Made by a program: the position numbers and the translations under genes. Below the pieces are notes generated by a model. It had not been told where the DNA came from. It worked only from the letters and a program-made list of their open reading frames with translations, and ran no database searches. DNA of 64,000 nucleotides from Methanosalsum zhilinae DSM 4017 (GTDB taxonomy: Archaea > Halobacteriota > Methanosarcinia > Methanosarcinales > Methanosarcinaceae), in NCBI RefSeq assembly GCF_000217995.1, contig NC_015676.1, positions 1,471,708-1,535,707 of the forward strand, given 5' to 3'. This document shows, in pieces, positions 55,816 to 63,687 of the stretch (the first letter of the stretch is position 1; each line of letters opens with the position of its first letter).

Positions 55816-56814
55816 TTACAAACTCATGGGGTAAGGATTAAAAAATGTCTGTTCCAAAAGATAGCTGATATTATACTTTAATGCAATTGACCTTAAATGT
55901 GCCCTCATTGACAATAAATCTACATTTCCTTCAAAATAATTTATAATAAAGCTACATAGCTGTATTCTTTCGGTTTTGCAAAGGTGTTCCTGAATAATTG
56001 CAGAGATATCCAGAATTACCATATCCCGGGATGAGTGTACAAAGCCTGATGAGAGAATTTCAAGAAAACAGACATGATATTTTTTTATCAAGATAGGTAA
56101 TTTGTGATTACAGGAATCTCCCACCATCTGCTTCACAGTAGAGTCCAGCTGCCTGAACATATTCCTGTCAAATGATTTTAAAAAAATTTCATTCTGTCTA
56201 TGAAATCTGATTAGTGGAAACACTGTATTTGAGCTGTGCATAGCATCTATTGCATTCCTGAAGCTGGCTAATGTAAATACCCGGCTCAGAAAATAGTCCC
56301 TATGTTCAGGATTTTCCATATTTATTTCATTTATCATCGGATGATATGGGAACATCCTGATAACGTGCTGTGAAAATATCCCGGTGCCGTTTCTGGAGAA
56401 TTCCACATCCATCGATTCTGGGATATATAGCTTGACATCATTGATTCCACAGGATGGGGACTTTGACTTCAATATAAATCCATCAACTTCATCACATGAA
56501 TTTAAAAAAGATAAAGAGAACCGGTTAATTACCTCACTCAGATCACCACTCCCGTGAGGCTGTATAAATTGTATTTGATCTTCATCTGAAACGAGCAATA
56601 CAGGCTGGCGGGGTACACCAAGCCCTATTGAACATTCAGGACAGACAGGTATAAATTCAGCGTCTTTTGCCAGTTTTCTTACCCAGCTACTTTCAACAGT
56701 ACGGCCATCATACCTGCAATTATCGAATTCAATACACCTGCTGATAACTATCTTTGGTACCGCATGATCACCGGATAAAAATTGATCTGTTCCTGGGGCA
56801 CAGCTATCATTCAT
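55816..56814 (-). CDS. DUF523-DUF1722 protein
   Basis: Protein of 332 residues. The N-terminal DUF523 part has ISRCIEFDNCRYDG and PVCPECSIGLGVPRQP, with conserved cysteines (about Cys27, Cys33 and a CPEC pair) and later LKSKSPSCG; the C-terminal DUF1722 part is helical (YHVCFLEILS, NYFEGNVDLLSMRAHL). The family may thiolate or bind metal, with no proven function. The start 56814 is chosen because DUF523 begins soon after; it overlaps the thioredoxin stop by 8 bases, suggesting a coupled pair. Confidence 0.83.
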   Translation of the reverse strand: MNDSCAPGTDQFLSGDHAVPKIVISRCIEFDNCRYDGRTVESSWVRKLAKDAEFIPVCPECSIGLGVPRQPVLLVSDEDQIQFIQPHGSGDLSEVINRFSLSFLNSCDEVDGFILKSKSPSCGINDVKLYIPESMDVEFSRNGTGIFSQHVIRMFPYHPMINEINMENPEHRDYFLSRVFTLASFRNAIDAMHSSNTVFPLIRFHRQNEIFLKSFDRNMFRQLDSTVKQMVGDSCNHKLPILIKKYHVCFLEILSSGFVHSSRDMVILDISAIIQEHLCKTERIQLCSFIINYFEGNVDLLSMRAHLRSIALKYNISYLLEQTFFNPYPMSL

Positions 56815-57205
56815 AGGGAGAAATCTCACTAAAGACCACAGTTCTTTTAGAGGAACATTCCTTACCATACTTTATAAAGGATTCAATGGACTCTTCCAGA
56901 TGTTGAGGATCTACGACCCCTACTTCTTCTTTGATAGGGTTTCCCTGACAGAAGAATTTGAAAGTCGGTGTTGCCAGGATCTCATATCTTGAAGCAGTCC
57001 ACTGATTTGAAACAATATCAATCCGGATAAATTTACAGGATTTACTGTATTTTTGTGCATATTTTCTGAAATGAGGATATATTAAACTGCAGTGGGGACA
57101 CTCTGGCTGGTAGAAAAAAACAACTACAGGCATATCTTCCTTTTCGACAATCTGCTCCCATGTTGAATCATCTACCTCAATAACGTCATTGTTAGTATTG
57201 GTCAT
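56807..57205 (-). CDS. Thioredoxin-like protein with CPHC active site
   Basis: Protein of 132 residues with the thioredoxin fold. The redox motif is QPECPHCSLIYP (CPHC, as in DsbA rather than CGPC), and the cis-Pro region is ILATPTFKFFCQGN. There is no signal peptide, so it acts in the cytosol. The ATG at 57205 has AGGTG 6 bases upstream. Coupled to the DUF523 gene; a role in sulfur or redox chemistry of that protein is possible. Confidence 0.87.
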   Translation of the reverse strand: MTNTNNDVIEVDDSTWEQIVEKEDMPVVVFFYQPECPHCSLIYPHFRKYAQKYSKSCKFIRIDIVSNQWTASRYEILATPTFKFFCQGNPIKEEVGVVDPQHLEESIESFIKYGKECSSKRTVVFSEISPYE

Positions 57206-57314
57206 AACAGACACCTGATTAAATAATATATACTTACGAATATATAAACTAGAAGTCAAAATTATAGAAAATTTGTATTTGATCTTCCAGAAGATCGTAA
57301 ATCTCAGCTTTTAC

Positions 57315-58160
57315 TTAATCATTCAGTATTCTAAGATAAGGCATTATATTTGCATATAGCCATGTAACAGAAACAGAAACCATAGCAATCCAGAGAGTAG
57401 AAAGCATTACCAATCCATCAGCTCCAATAAGCAGCGCTGCCATTACAAAGGTTTTTAATCCAATAAGGCGAACAATTTGAATCCTTTTAGATGATAGGAA
57501 AGCTTTGCCCTTATCATCCATACTTTTGACAGGCTTTGAAATAAGAATGGCAGGAATGTATAGTACGGTTATTGTGAACAATATATAGAAAACCTCTAAA
57601 AATATTTCCATGCTTTCACTATTTTTTATCCCAATAAGGACAACAGATATGATTATTGAAATTATTGCAAAGTACAGGTGCCTTCTGCCAGCCGGTGGGA
57701 GCCTGCTGTCCAGAATATAAAATGCAGACATTACCGGCCCAAATATCCAGCTGTGATCCAGAATAATCCATACTCCAACAATAAACACGACCAATGAATC
57801 GATCATTGTCACCTCGTTTCCTGATGTCCGGCTTAAAATTCGGAAAATAAGAAGAAGCCATAGTATCAGCAGCAGATTCGGAACTGCGTTCAGATATATA
57901 TATCCTGCAACCAGAAAAGCAGCAAGTATGGCAGTATAATCATTATCAGGGTCCATTTCGCGTGTCAGTGCCCAGGAAAGGAACACTGCTATAGCTGCTG
58001 CAGTTCCATCCACTAAACTGTAGTTGACAGGTATTCCTGACAGAAATCTGGTAATTGATATGAGAAGAAGTACAGCAGCTGAAAGAACTAGTATTAATAG
58101 ATTCGGAAAATAGCCGGTATCTATGGATCTTATCAGAGAACTTATTCTGGAAATATTCAT
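57315..58160 (-). CDS. Polytopic membrane protein, unknown family
   Basis: Protein of 281 residues with about eight hydrophobic segments and very short loops; an Asp-rich loop REMDPDNDYTA follows segment 3. I recognise no family or catalytic motif. It is flanked by the thioredoxin gene downstream and gltX downstream on the same strand, each separated by more than 100 bases, so it may be transcribed alone. Confidence 0.75.
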   Translation of the reverse strand: MNISRISSLIRSIDTGYFPNLLILVLSAAVLLLISITRFLSGIPVNYSLVDGTAAAIAVFLSWALTREMDPDNDYTAILAAFLVAGYIYLNAVPNLLLILWLLLIFRILSRTSGNEVTMIDSLVVFIVGVWIILDHSWIFGPVMSAFYILDSRLPPAGRRHLYFAIISIIISVVLIGIKNSESMEIFLEVFYILFTITVLYIPAILISKPVKSMDDKGKAFLSSKRIQIVRLIGLKTFVMAALLIGADGLVMLSTLWIAMVSVSVTWLYANIMPYLRILND

Positions 58161-58285
58161 GTGAAACCCTGGTACTGAATATTTTAGAAACCTGTATAAA
58201 GAAATGTACTGATGGATAGAACAGGCCTTTGATCAGGTCAGTTCCTTATTCTCATCCTGGAAAAATTCCATAAATAAGATAAGAA

Positions 58286-58315
58286 AAGGGAGAAAAGCCT
58301 GTAGCTTTTGCCCTT
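58286..58315 (-). terminator. Hairpin terminator after gltX
   Basis: AAGGG with AAAAGC (58286-58298) pairs with GCTTTT and CCCTT (58304-58315) with a small internal loop; on the minus strand the stem is followed by TTTTC. It starts two bases after the gltX stop. Confidence 0.6.
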
Positions 58316-58316
58316 T

Positions 58317-60032
58317 TTACCTGTGCGTGAAGTATGCCACCACGTCAGGACTTACAGAATCGATCCTACAAAACCCAAATCTTTCAAACTGGACGGTATT
58401 ATTCAATTCATTGACAATTCCATCTTCACCTATACCAAAAAACTCTCCATCCGGTGAAAGTACCCGGACAGAAATGCCATTTTCAGGGACCCAGTGAACA
58501 ATCCGCATTTTTTCCTTTTTTATGTCTTCAACCGAATCACCCAAGTACTGTGCTCTGAATGGATCCAGTGACTCTATTTCAATATTATAGAGATCTTTCA
58601 GGCGAATCTTGTCCCCTACCTTCATATTTTCAGTGTCTTTCTGGCATATCAGAAGATGAGGATCTGCCCTTACATCTATCTCACGAATACCCCGATCCTC
58701 CGTGGGATGCAGTGGAGGTCTTGCATTAAAGGAAGGTGCACCAGATATCATGACCTTTACCGGATCCCATACAAAGAAATATCTGTTCGAAACCGGATCT
58801 ATGATTTTCCTGTTCTCTGAATATAGTGAATCCAGGCTTACACTGATATCAGTTTCTCCTACACCCATATCTATCATGAACTTTCTTATAGCATCTGCCT
58901 TTATTCCACGCCTTCTAAATGCCCTTATTGTCGGAAGTCGTGGATCATCCCATCCTGAATATTTACCTTCTTCTATCGCTTTTCTGATATCACTTGTACT
59001 GAGTTTACCAAGCTCATGTATCTTTATCCGTCCCCAGTGTGTTGTCCGGGGATATTCCCACCCAAGATAGTCATATATATATTTCTGACGTTTTTCACTA
59101 TCCATCAGGTCTTTACCCCGGATTATATGAGTCATTCCCAGTTCGTGGTCCTCTATTGCACCTTCAAAGTCAAGCAAAGGCCATACCACGTACCGGTCTG
59201 CAATTTCAGGACGGGGATGGGGAGTTTTGACTATCCTGAAGGCACCAAAATCACGCAGGGCAGGATCTGGATGCTGAATATCGGTCTTTATACGAAGCAC
59301 TGCCTGCTTTTCATCATATTTACCTGCAAGCATATTGTCCCAGTATTCCATATTCTGCTCCACCAAATGGTCTCGATGAGGACAGGGCTGTTTTGAGTCC
59401 TTGTACCCTTTGAACTCACCGCCTTCACAGAAGCATACATAGGCTCTATTCAGCTCTATCAATTTCTCTGCATACCTGTAATAGGTATCCAGATGGTCTG
59501 ATGCCTTCACAACCATGTCCGGTTCAGCACCAAGCCACCTACAGTCATCAACATACCAGTCATAAGCCTCCATCATAGGTCTTTTTATCTGTGGATCGGT
59601 ATCATCAAAGCGTACTATGAAGGTGCCATTATACTTCTTTACATACTCTGAATTAACCACTATTCCACGGGTGCTGCCAAGTGTAGGTGGGCCATTGGGA
59701 TTGGGAGCAAAGCGCATCACGACCTTTTCACCCTCCTTCACATCAAGTGGCTTGAGACCTTTTACAGGCTCTTTTTTCGTGCATAGCTCCTCAATCAGTT
59801 CCGGAGCTATTTCTTCAAGCCTCTGGTTCCATTCGTCAGGGTCTCCCCTTGAGATCTCATCAATTACATTCTTTATCTGTGCAGACACTTCCTTTGCAAA
59901 TGGTCTCAGATGGGGGCATTCACCCATAACCTTGCCCATTACAGCCCCCATTTGCGGTGCTTTTCCGTACTTTACAGCATTCTGAAGTGCATATTTTTCT
60001 ATAGTCTTTATTTCCTGATCACTGACTGTCAT
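58317..60032 (-). CDS. gltX: Glutamyl-tRNA synthetase
   Basis: Class I synthetase of 571 residues, archaeal/eukaryotic GlxRS type. A helical N-terminal extension (1-95) is followed by the Rossmann core. The first signature, normally GPLHIGH, reads NPNGPPTLGSTRG here, so both histidines of HIGH are missing; I recall the same change in Methanosarcina GluRS. The second signature region is HELGKLSTSDIRK. Other core features are RFDDTDP, YVCFCEG with CPHRDH (zinc-like) and EDHELGMTHIIRGKDL. ATG at 60032 is chosen because GGTGA lies 5 bases before; 60044 is an alternative. A structured leader lies at 60057-60140. Confidence 0.93.
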   Translation of the reverse strand: MTVSDQEIKTIEKYALQNAVKYGKAPQMGAVMGKVMGECPHLRPFAKEVSAQIKNVIDEISRGDPDEWNQRLEEIAPELIEELCTKKEPVKGLKPLDVKEGEKVVMRFAPNPNGPPTLGSTRGIVVNSEYVKKYNGTFIVRFDDTDPQIKRPMMEAYDWYVDDCRWLGAEPDMVVKASDHLDTYYRYAEKLIELNRAYVCFCEGGEFKGYKDSKQPCPHRDHLVEQNMEYWDNMLAGKYDEKQAVLRIKTDIQHPDPALRDFGAFRIVKTPHPRPEIADRYVVWPLLDFEGAIEDHELGMTHIIRGKDLMDSEKRQKYIYDYLGWEYPRTTHWGRIKIHELGKLSTSDIRKAIEEGKYSGWDDPRLPTIRAFRRRGIKADAIRKFMIDMGVGETDISVSLDSLYSENRKIIDPVSNRYFFVWDPVKVMISGAPSFNARPPLHPTEDRGIREIDVRADPHLLICQKDTENMKVGDKIRLKDLYNIEIESLDPFRAQYLGDSVEDIKKEKMRIVHWVPENGISVRVLSPDGEFFGIGEDGIVNELNNTVQFERFGFCRIDSVSPDVVAYFTHR

Positions 60033-60056
60033 AGAATTCACCATGAATAAAAAGAA

Positions 60057-60140
60057 ATATCAGGCCAGCTGGACAAATATTCTGATCGAGCTTTCTATAC
60101 AGGTTGTTCTCAACCTGTACTGTTGTATTCGTCCTGATAT
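60057..60140 (-). promoter_or_regulatory. Two-tier stem-loop in the gltX leader
   Basis: An inner perfect 9-base hairpin (TACAGGTTG at 60098-60106 with CAACCTGTA at 60111-60119, loop TTCT) sits inside an outer 8-base inverted repeat (ATATCAGG at 60057-60064 with CCTGATAT at 60133-60140). It lies between the wHTH gene and gltX. It could end the upstream transcript, form a regulatory leader of gltX or be a small RNA. Confidence 0.45.
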
Positions 60141-60179
60141 AAGGTCATATTGTGCAGATGGTTATGGAGAGAACTGTTA

Positions 60180-60479
60180 TCATTTAAGTTTTCCTATATC
60201 CCGTATCTGCTTTATCCTTGAGAGCATCTGGTCGATATTGCTTTCAAAATCCTGGAAGAATTCTTCAACTCTTTCCCCGGCAACTGCTCCATGGACTGAA
60301 GGTTTTATAAGACCCTGCTGCTCAAGTACCCTGAGGGAGTATCTTACCTTATGGGTCGCCATATCAGTTTCTTCTGCCAGTTTGAGGATCCCGATAGGTC
60401 CATCCTCAACAACCTTATTGAGAACTACCAGATGCCTTATACAAAGATCCATTTCCCTGTTAACCTGATCAAATAACAT
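60180..60479 (-). CDS. Winged-helix transcription regulator
   Basis: Protein of 99 residues: a winged helix (IRHLVVLNKVVEDGPIGILKLAEETDMATHKVRYSLRVLEQQGLIKPS) followed by a C-terminal helix (FQDFESNIDQMLSRIKQIRDIG) likely for dimerisation. Its ATG overlaps the stop of the FAH gene (TAATG), so the two are translationally coupled. It probably represses its own operon, although the effector is unknown. Confidence 0.82.
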   Translation of the reverse strand: MLFDQVNREMDLCIRHLVVLNKVVEDGPIGILKLAEETDMATHKVRYSLRVLEQQGLIKPSVHGAVAGERVEEFFQDFESNIDQMLSRIKQIRDIGKLK

Positions 60480-61213
60480 TATACTACCTCATTCACCAAC
60501 TTGCCTATTCCCTCTATTTCAACCTCAACGCTATCACCCACTTTGAGCTCACCAACTCCAGGTGGAGTTCCTGTGGCGATCACATCACCTATTTCCAGTG
60601 TCATTATCTGTGACACGAATTCTATCAAAAAAGGAATTCCCGAGATCAGGTTTGAAGTACTTGAATCCTGGCACAGGTTCCTGTTTACACGGGTACTGAT
60701 CTTTGCATCGGAGGGATCAAAGTCATCTGCAGGCGCTATGAAGGGACCAATTGGTGCAAATGTATCAAAGCTCTTGGCACGTGTCCATTGACCATCACGC
60801 TTCTGAAGATCACGTGCAGTTATATCATTAAAGCAGGTATACCCTGCGATCACATCATCTGCCTTTTCAGCTACTATATTTTTACACCTTTTCCCTATAA
60901 CCACTGCAAGTTCTCCTTCAAAGTCCACCTGTTTGCTTATAGGGGGATAGACGATCTTCTGCAGGTGGCCTATGATAGAAGATGCGGGCTTCATAAAGAT
61001 CACCGGCTCGGAAGGTATTTCCATATCCAGTTCTTTTGCATGGTCTGCATAGTTTAGGCCCACACAGATGATCTTGGAAGGTTTTGTTGGAGGCAGTATT
61101 TCAAGTTCTTTAAGGTCAAAACTCCTTCCTTCAAAATCACCCATAGCATATACCTCGCTGCCATCCACATTGCCATAGAATGTATCTGTCTCAAATCTGA
61201 ACTGACCAAGCAT
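60479..61213 (-). CDS. Fumarylacetoacetate hydrolase family protein
   Basis: Protein of 244 residues of the FAH superfamily. Metal ligands lie in KQVDFEGELAVVIGK (two Glu); YTCFNDITARDLQ and GTPPGVGELKVGD are typical of the small bacterial/archaeal FAH proteins (oxaloacetate decarboxylase or acylpyruvase type). The substrate is unknown. ATG at 61213 is preferred over GTG at 61222. It forms an operon with the winged-helix gene. Confidence 0.9.
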   Translation of the reverse strand: MLGQFRFETDTFYGNVDGSEVYAMGDFEGRSFDLKELEILPPTKPSKIICVGLNYADHAKELDMEIPSEPVIFMKPASSIIGHLQKIVYPPISKQVDFEGELAVVIGKRCKNIVAEKADDVIAGYTCFNDITARDLQKRDGQWTRAKSFDTFAPIGPFIAPADDFDPSDAKISTRVNRNLCQDSSTSNLISGIPFLIEFVSQIMTLEIGDVIATGTPPGVGELKVGDSVEVEIEGIGKLVNEVV

Positions 61214-61512
61214 ATTGAACACACTTAAATTTTGATTTATGATAATTATTTCAGGTTCTTACAAACCGCAATGATCTTTAGCTCAAAAAGTATTAAAACA
61301 TATTATATCTATATTGCATTTATTGCAACAAAAAGTTCGCCCTATATTCTATCAGGATAATTTATTGCAAAAGAATCATTTTCATCCAGTATAATATCAT
61401 CTACAGAATATTCAGATTACTACCATTAATTAAGCACTGATGATTTGTGATCTGATATGGGAGCTATAGAATTATAAATATTATCATTATACATTTATAT
61501 CTGGTTCATTTA

Positions 61513-61974
61513 TCATTTTTTTCCAGTATTTGAAGGAACCACAAGAACTTTTACTTTCGAATGACGAATCACATTCTCAGACACGCTTCCGATAAGAAAA
61601 CGATCGATCCCGGTCCTTCCAAGAGTCCCCATAACTATAAGATCCATATTATTTCCATGTGCATAGGCAGTTATCTGCTCTGGAGGATGTCCTTCAAGTA
61701 TTACTCCGGTAGCCTCTACACCTTCCATTTTAGCTTTATCCATCACATATTCAATGGCCTTGTTGGCAACCTGTCTTATGGTATCATACGGAGCTTCCCA
61801 TTCTTCCATATGGGATTTCATGTAAGATGTCAGGGAATGGGATGGAACCACCATTACAGCATAGACCTTTGCACCGCTAGCTTTTGCTATCTCTATCCCC
61901 AGGTCCACAGCATTCTGAACATTCTTTGAACCATCTGTTGCTATCAGTATTTTTTCGTATAATCTTTCGTCCAA
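61513..61974 (-). CDS. Universal stress protein UspA family
   Basis: Protein of 153 residues. ILIATDGSKNVQNAVDLG at the start and the ATP-binding motif GTLGRTGIDRFLIGSVSE (the G-x2-G-x9-G-S/T form) near the C-terminus show an ATP-binding Usp. It starts with TTG with GGAGGAG 8 bases upstream. Transcribed alone. Role in stress or energy sensing is family knowledge. Confidence 0.93.
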   Translation of the reverse strand: MDERLYEKILIATDGSKNVQNAVDLGIEIAKASGAKVYAVMVVPSHSLTSYMKSHMEEWEAPYDTIRQVANKAIEYVMDKAKMEGVEATGVILEGHPPEQITAYAHGNNMDLIVMGTLGRTGIDRFLIGSVSENVIRHSKVKVLVVPSNTGKK

Positions 61975-62361
61975 TCAGCACTCCTCCAGAAGTCTTCATG
62001 AAAATAATTTTAAAGGTAAAATGTACCTGTAGATCTGATATGACGGTGTGAATATGACTCTTTATCTCTTTTTTCAAATCTATACTATTAATATATCATG
62101 ATTTGCATATATATTTGCCTGCTAGTATCATAAGATAATATCATAAATTAATAATGACACATGCAGGACAGGGGAGTTCTGATAGACAATACCTTTATTC
62201 AATGAACACAAAAGCTGAAAATATGTCTGCGTGTGGACAAAAATACGTGCCTAAAACGCCTTTTTGTGCACAAAACCTATATATACACATATAATCATAA
62301 ATATCGGTGACAGTTTTTTAAACTCCCCTATCCGCACTCAAACAACAATAGGAGATAAATT
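61975..62361. promoter_or_regulatory. Divergent regulatory region with palindromic operator
   Basis: Between uspA and the DUF5371 gene. A perfect 14-base palindrome TTTTGTGCACAAAA lies at 62262-62275 directly before a TATA-like CTATATATACAC (62277-62288), the place for a repressor or activator site over the BRE. A related half site GGACAAAAA lies at 62235-62243. A 9-base inverted repeat AGGGGAGTT / AACTCCCCT spans 62170-62178 and 62321-62329, enclosing the promoter. GGAGAT at 62351-62356 is the ribosome site. Confidence 0.5.
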
Positions 62362-62574
62362 TTGAAGAAAATAGTACATGCACAAACAGTATTGCCCAAG
62401 GAAGATCTAATTGCCCTGAAGCAAAAATGCGGAGAATCGTCAACCACCGATGCCCTCAGCATTGCAGTGTACCATTATCTGGAGTGCGAGTATACAGATA
62501 TCGGGGAAAAGATGTGGACTAAAAAGATCGAAGAAATTGTCCAGAAAAAAAAGAAGGATAAAGAAAACGATTAA
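62362..62574 (+). CDS. DUF5371-like small protein
   Basis: Protein of 70 residues starting KKIVHAQTVLPKEDLIALKQKCGESSTTDALSIAVYHYLECE, with a strand then two helices like a ribbon-helix-helix unit, and a Lys-rich tail. I recognise it as DUF5371, known from methanogens. TTG start with GGAGAT upstream fixes it. It precedes a type IV pilin gene by 54 bases and may regulate or accompany it. Confidence 0.75.
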   Translation: MKKIVHAQTVLPKEDLIALKQKCGESSTTDALSIAVYHYLECEYTDIGEKMWTKKIEEIVQKKKKDKEND

Positions 62575-62628
62575 CATTAAACCACAAAGCCACAATAAGA
62601 GAGAATGTCAAATTAGGAGGGAACATAA

Positions 62629-63123
62629 ATGGATAGACTTAAAAATATAATGAACAGGGACGATGCAGTCTCACCGGTCATCGGCGTCATCCTGATGGTA
62701 GCCATCACCGTCATCCTGGCAGCTGTAATTGCAGCATTCGTCTTCGGAATAGGCGGAGATATCGGACAGGCACCACAGGCAAGTATTAGTGCTAGTGCAA
62801 CGACTGTGGGCGACAATAATGTAATGCAACTAAACCACCGTGGTGGAGATGAAGTCAGTATGTCTGAAACAAATACACGTATTGTACTGACATTACCAAA
62901 TGGTACAGAAACCAATATTGTTGAAAGAGATTTTCAGGGAATTTTTTCAGCTGGTAGTACTTTATACATTTTCAATGAAACTGGTGATTATAAAATCGGA
63001 ATCTATGAAAATGTGACAGACGCTACTACCAGTAATATTGCAACTTCTGGTGAAACGTTAGGTCTTAGAATTGTAGACGTTCAAAGTCAGCAATTAATCT
63101 TCAACCGCAATATAAGATTCTAA
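62629..63123 (+). CDS. Type IV pilin (archaeal)
   Basis: Protein of 164 residues with the archaeal pilin N-terminus: [33 protein letters not shown], a short leader, then the hydrophobic helix and a beta domain with NxS/NxT sites (NGT, NET, NVT). The archaeal prepilin peptidase likely cuts before the Val-Ser-Pro-Val segment. It would form surface pili or a structural appendage. AGGAGGGA precedes the ATG and a hairpin with a long T-run follows. Confidence 0.9.
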   Translation: MDRLKNIMNRDDAVSPVIGVILMVAITVILAAVIAAFVFGIGGDIGQAPQASISASATTVGDNNVMQLNHRGGDEVSMSETNTRIVLTLPNGTETNIVERDFQGIFSAGSTLYIFNETGDYKIGIYENVTDATTSNIATSGETLGLRIVDVQSQQLIFNRNIRF

Positions 63124-63126
63124 AAC

Positions 63127-63167
63127 TAACAGCACAATGGTGTTGTTACCTTTTTCTTCTTTTTTTG
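63127..63167 (+). terminator. Hairpin terminator after the pilin gene
   Basis: TAACAGCAC at 63127-63135 pairs with GTGTTGTTA at 63140-63148 (one G-U) around AATG; a T-rich run (TTTTTCTTCTTTTTTT) follows at 63151-63167. A strong intrinsic-type terminator. Confidence 0.75.
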
Positions 63168-63169
63168 TT

Positions 63170-63470
63170 CCGTGTACACTCAAAGAGCCGGTGTGCCGTA
63201 CGTACTGTTTTTCGCTTGTGCCATGAATTCAATGGAAGTCATGTTGTAGGACATAGTTTAGTAAGAAAATTCACTAACCACCTCTATTTAAGCCACGACA
63301 ATTGTTTCTATTGAACCGTGGGTAAAGAGATATTTTGTATGTCATCGGTTAAATAGGTCTTGCTGAACATAAATTCAGAACTATATTTAGTAAATAGCAA
63401 GCCGAACACTCGGTAACCTTCGAGCGTACGATTTGACCTCAAAGGTACTTTGAGTTAATATTTTTTTTTA
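63170..63470 (+). ncRNA. Candidate structured RNA ending in a hairpin plus T-run
   Basis: No protein gene is supported in these 300 bases. Inverted pairs follow each other: AACCG/CGGTT (63314-63318, 63346-63350), CTTGCT/AGCAAG (63359-63364, 63396-63401) enclosing a CTAT/ATAG-type hairpin, CTCG/CGAG (63409-63412, 63421-63424), and finally CTCAAAG/CTTTGAG (63438-63444, 63448-63454, loop GTA) followed by a T-rich stretch with nine T at 63461-63469. The last is an intrinsic terminator form, 20 bases before the next start codon. Either a free small RNA or an attenuated leader. Confidence 0.4.
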
Positions 63471-63489
63471 AAACAAACACGGTGAGTTA

Positions 63490-63687
63490 GTGAGTGAAAC
63501 ACGCAAATACATCCCTTACGTAGAACGATCTGCGGAGGAATCTGAAAAATTTCCCAGGAAATGTGATGAAAAACTACCAATGCACCAACGCTGTTTCTAC
63601 TACGATTCATTCTATGGTCGCTGTATTAGACGCAGAGTTCGAGTCAATACCAACCATCTTGGTTGTAGTAGTTTTCGCGGAAAATAA
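63490..63687 (+). CDS. Small cysteine-containing protein, 65 residues
   Basis: I do not recognise this family. It has four Cys (at about 25, 35, 44 and 59), an aromatic block HQRCFYYDSFYGRCIRRR and a basic C-terminus, which may bind zinc or an iron-sulfur cluster or nucleic acid. It starts with GTG; GGTGA at 63481-63485 is 4 bases upstream. It lies in a gene-poor tail right after a terminator-like hairpin. Confidence 0.6.
   Translation: MSETRKYIPYVERSAEESEKFPRKCDEKLPMHQRCFYYDSFYGRCIRRRVRVNTNHLGCSSFRGK

Noticed and set aside
62170-62329. Inverted repeat as ends of a miniature insertion element
   Set aside because: Arms are only 9 bases, no target duplication flanks them, and the inside carries a functional-looking promoter.
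63172-63249. 25-codon frame from GTG at 63172
   Set aside because: No ribosome site, sits in a T-run after the pilin terminator, and overlaps the structured stretch.
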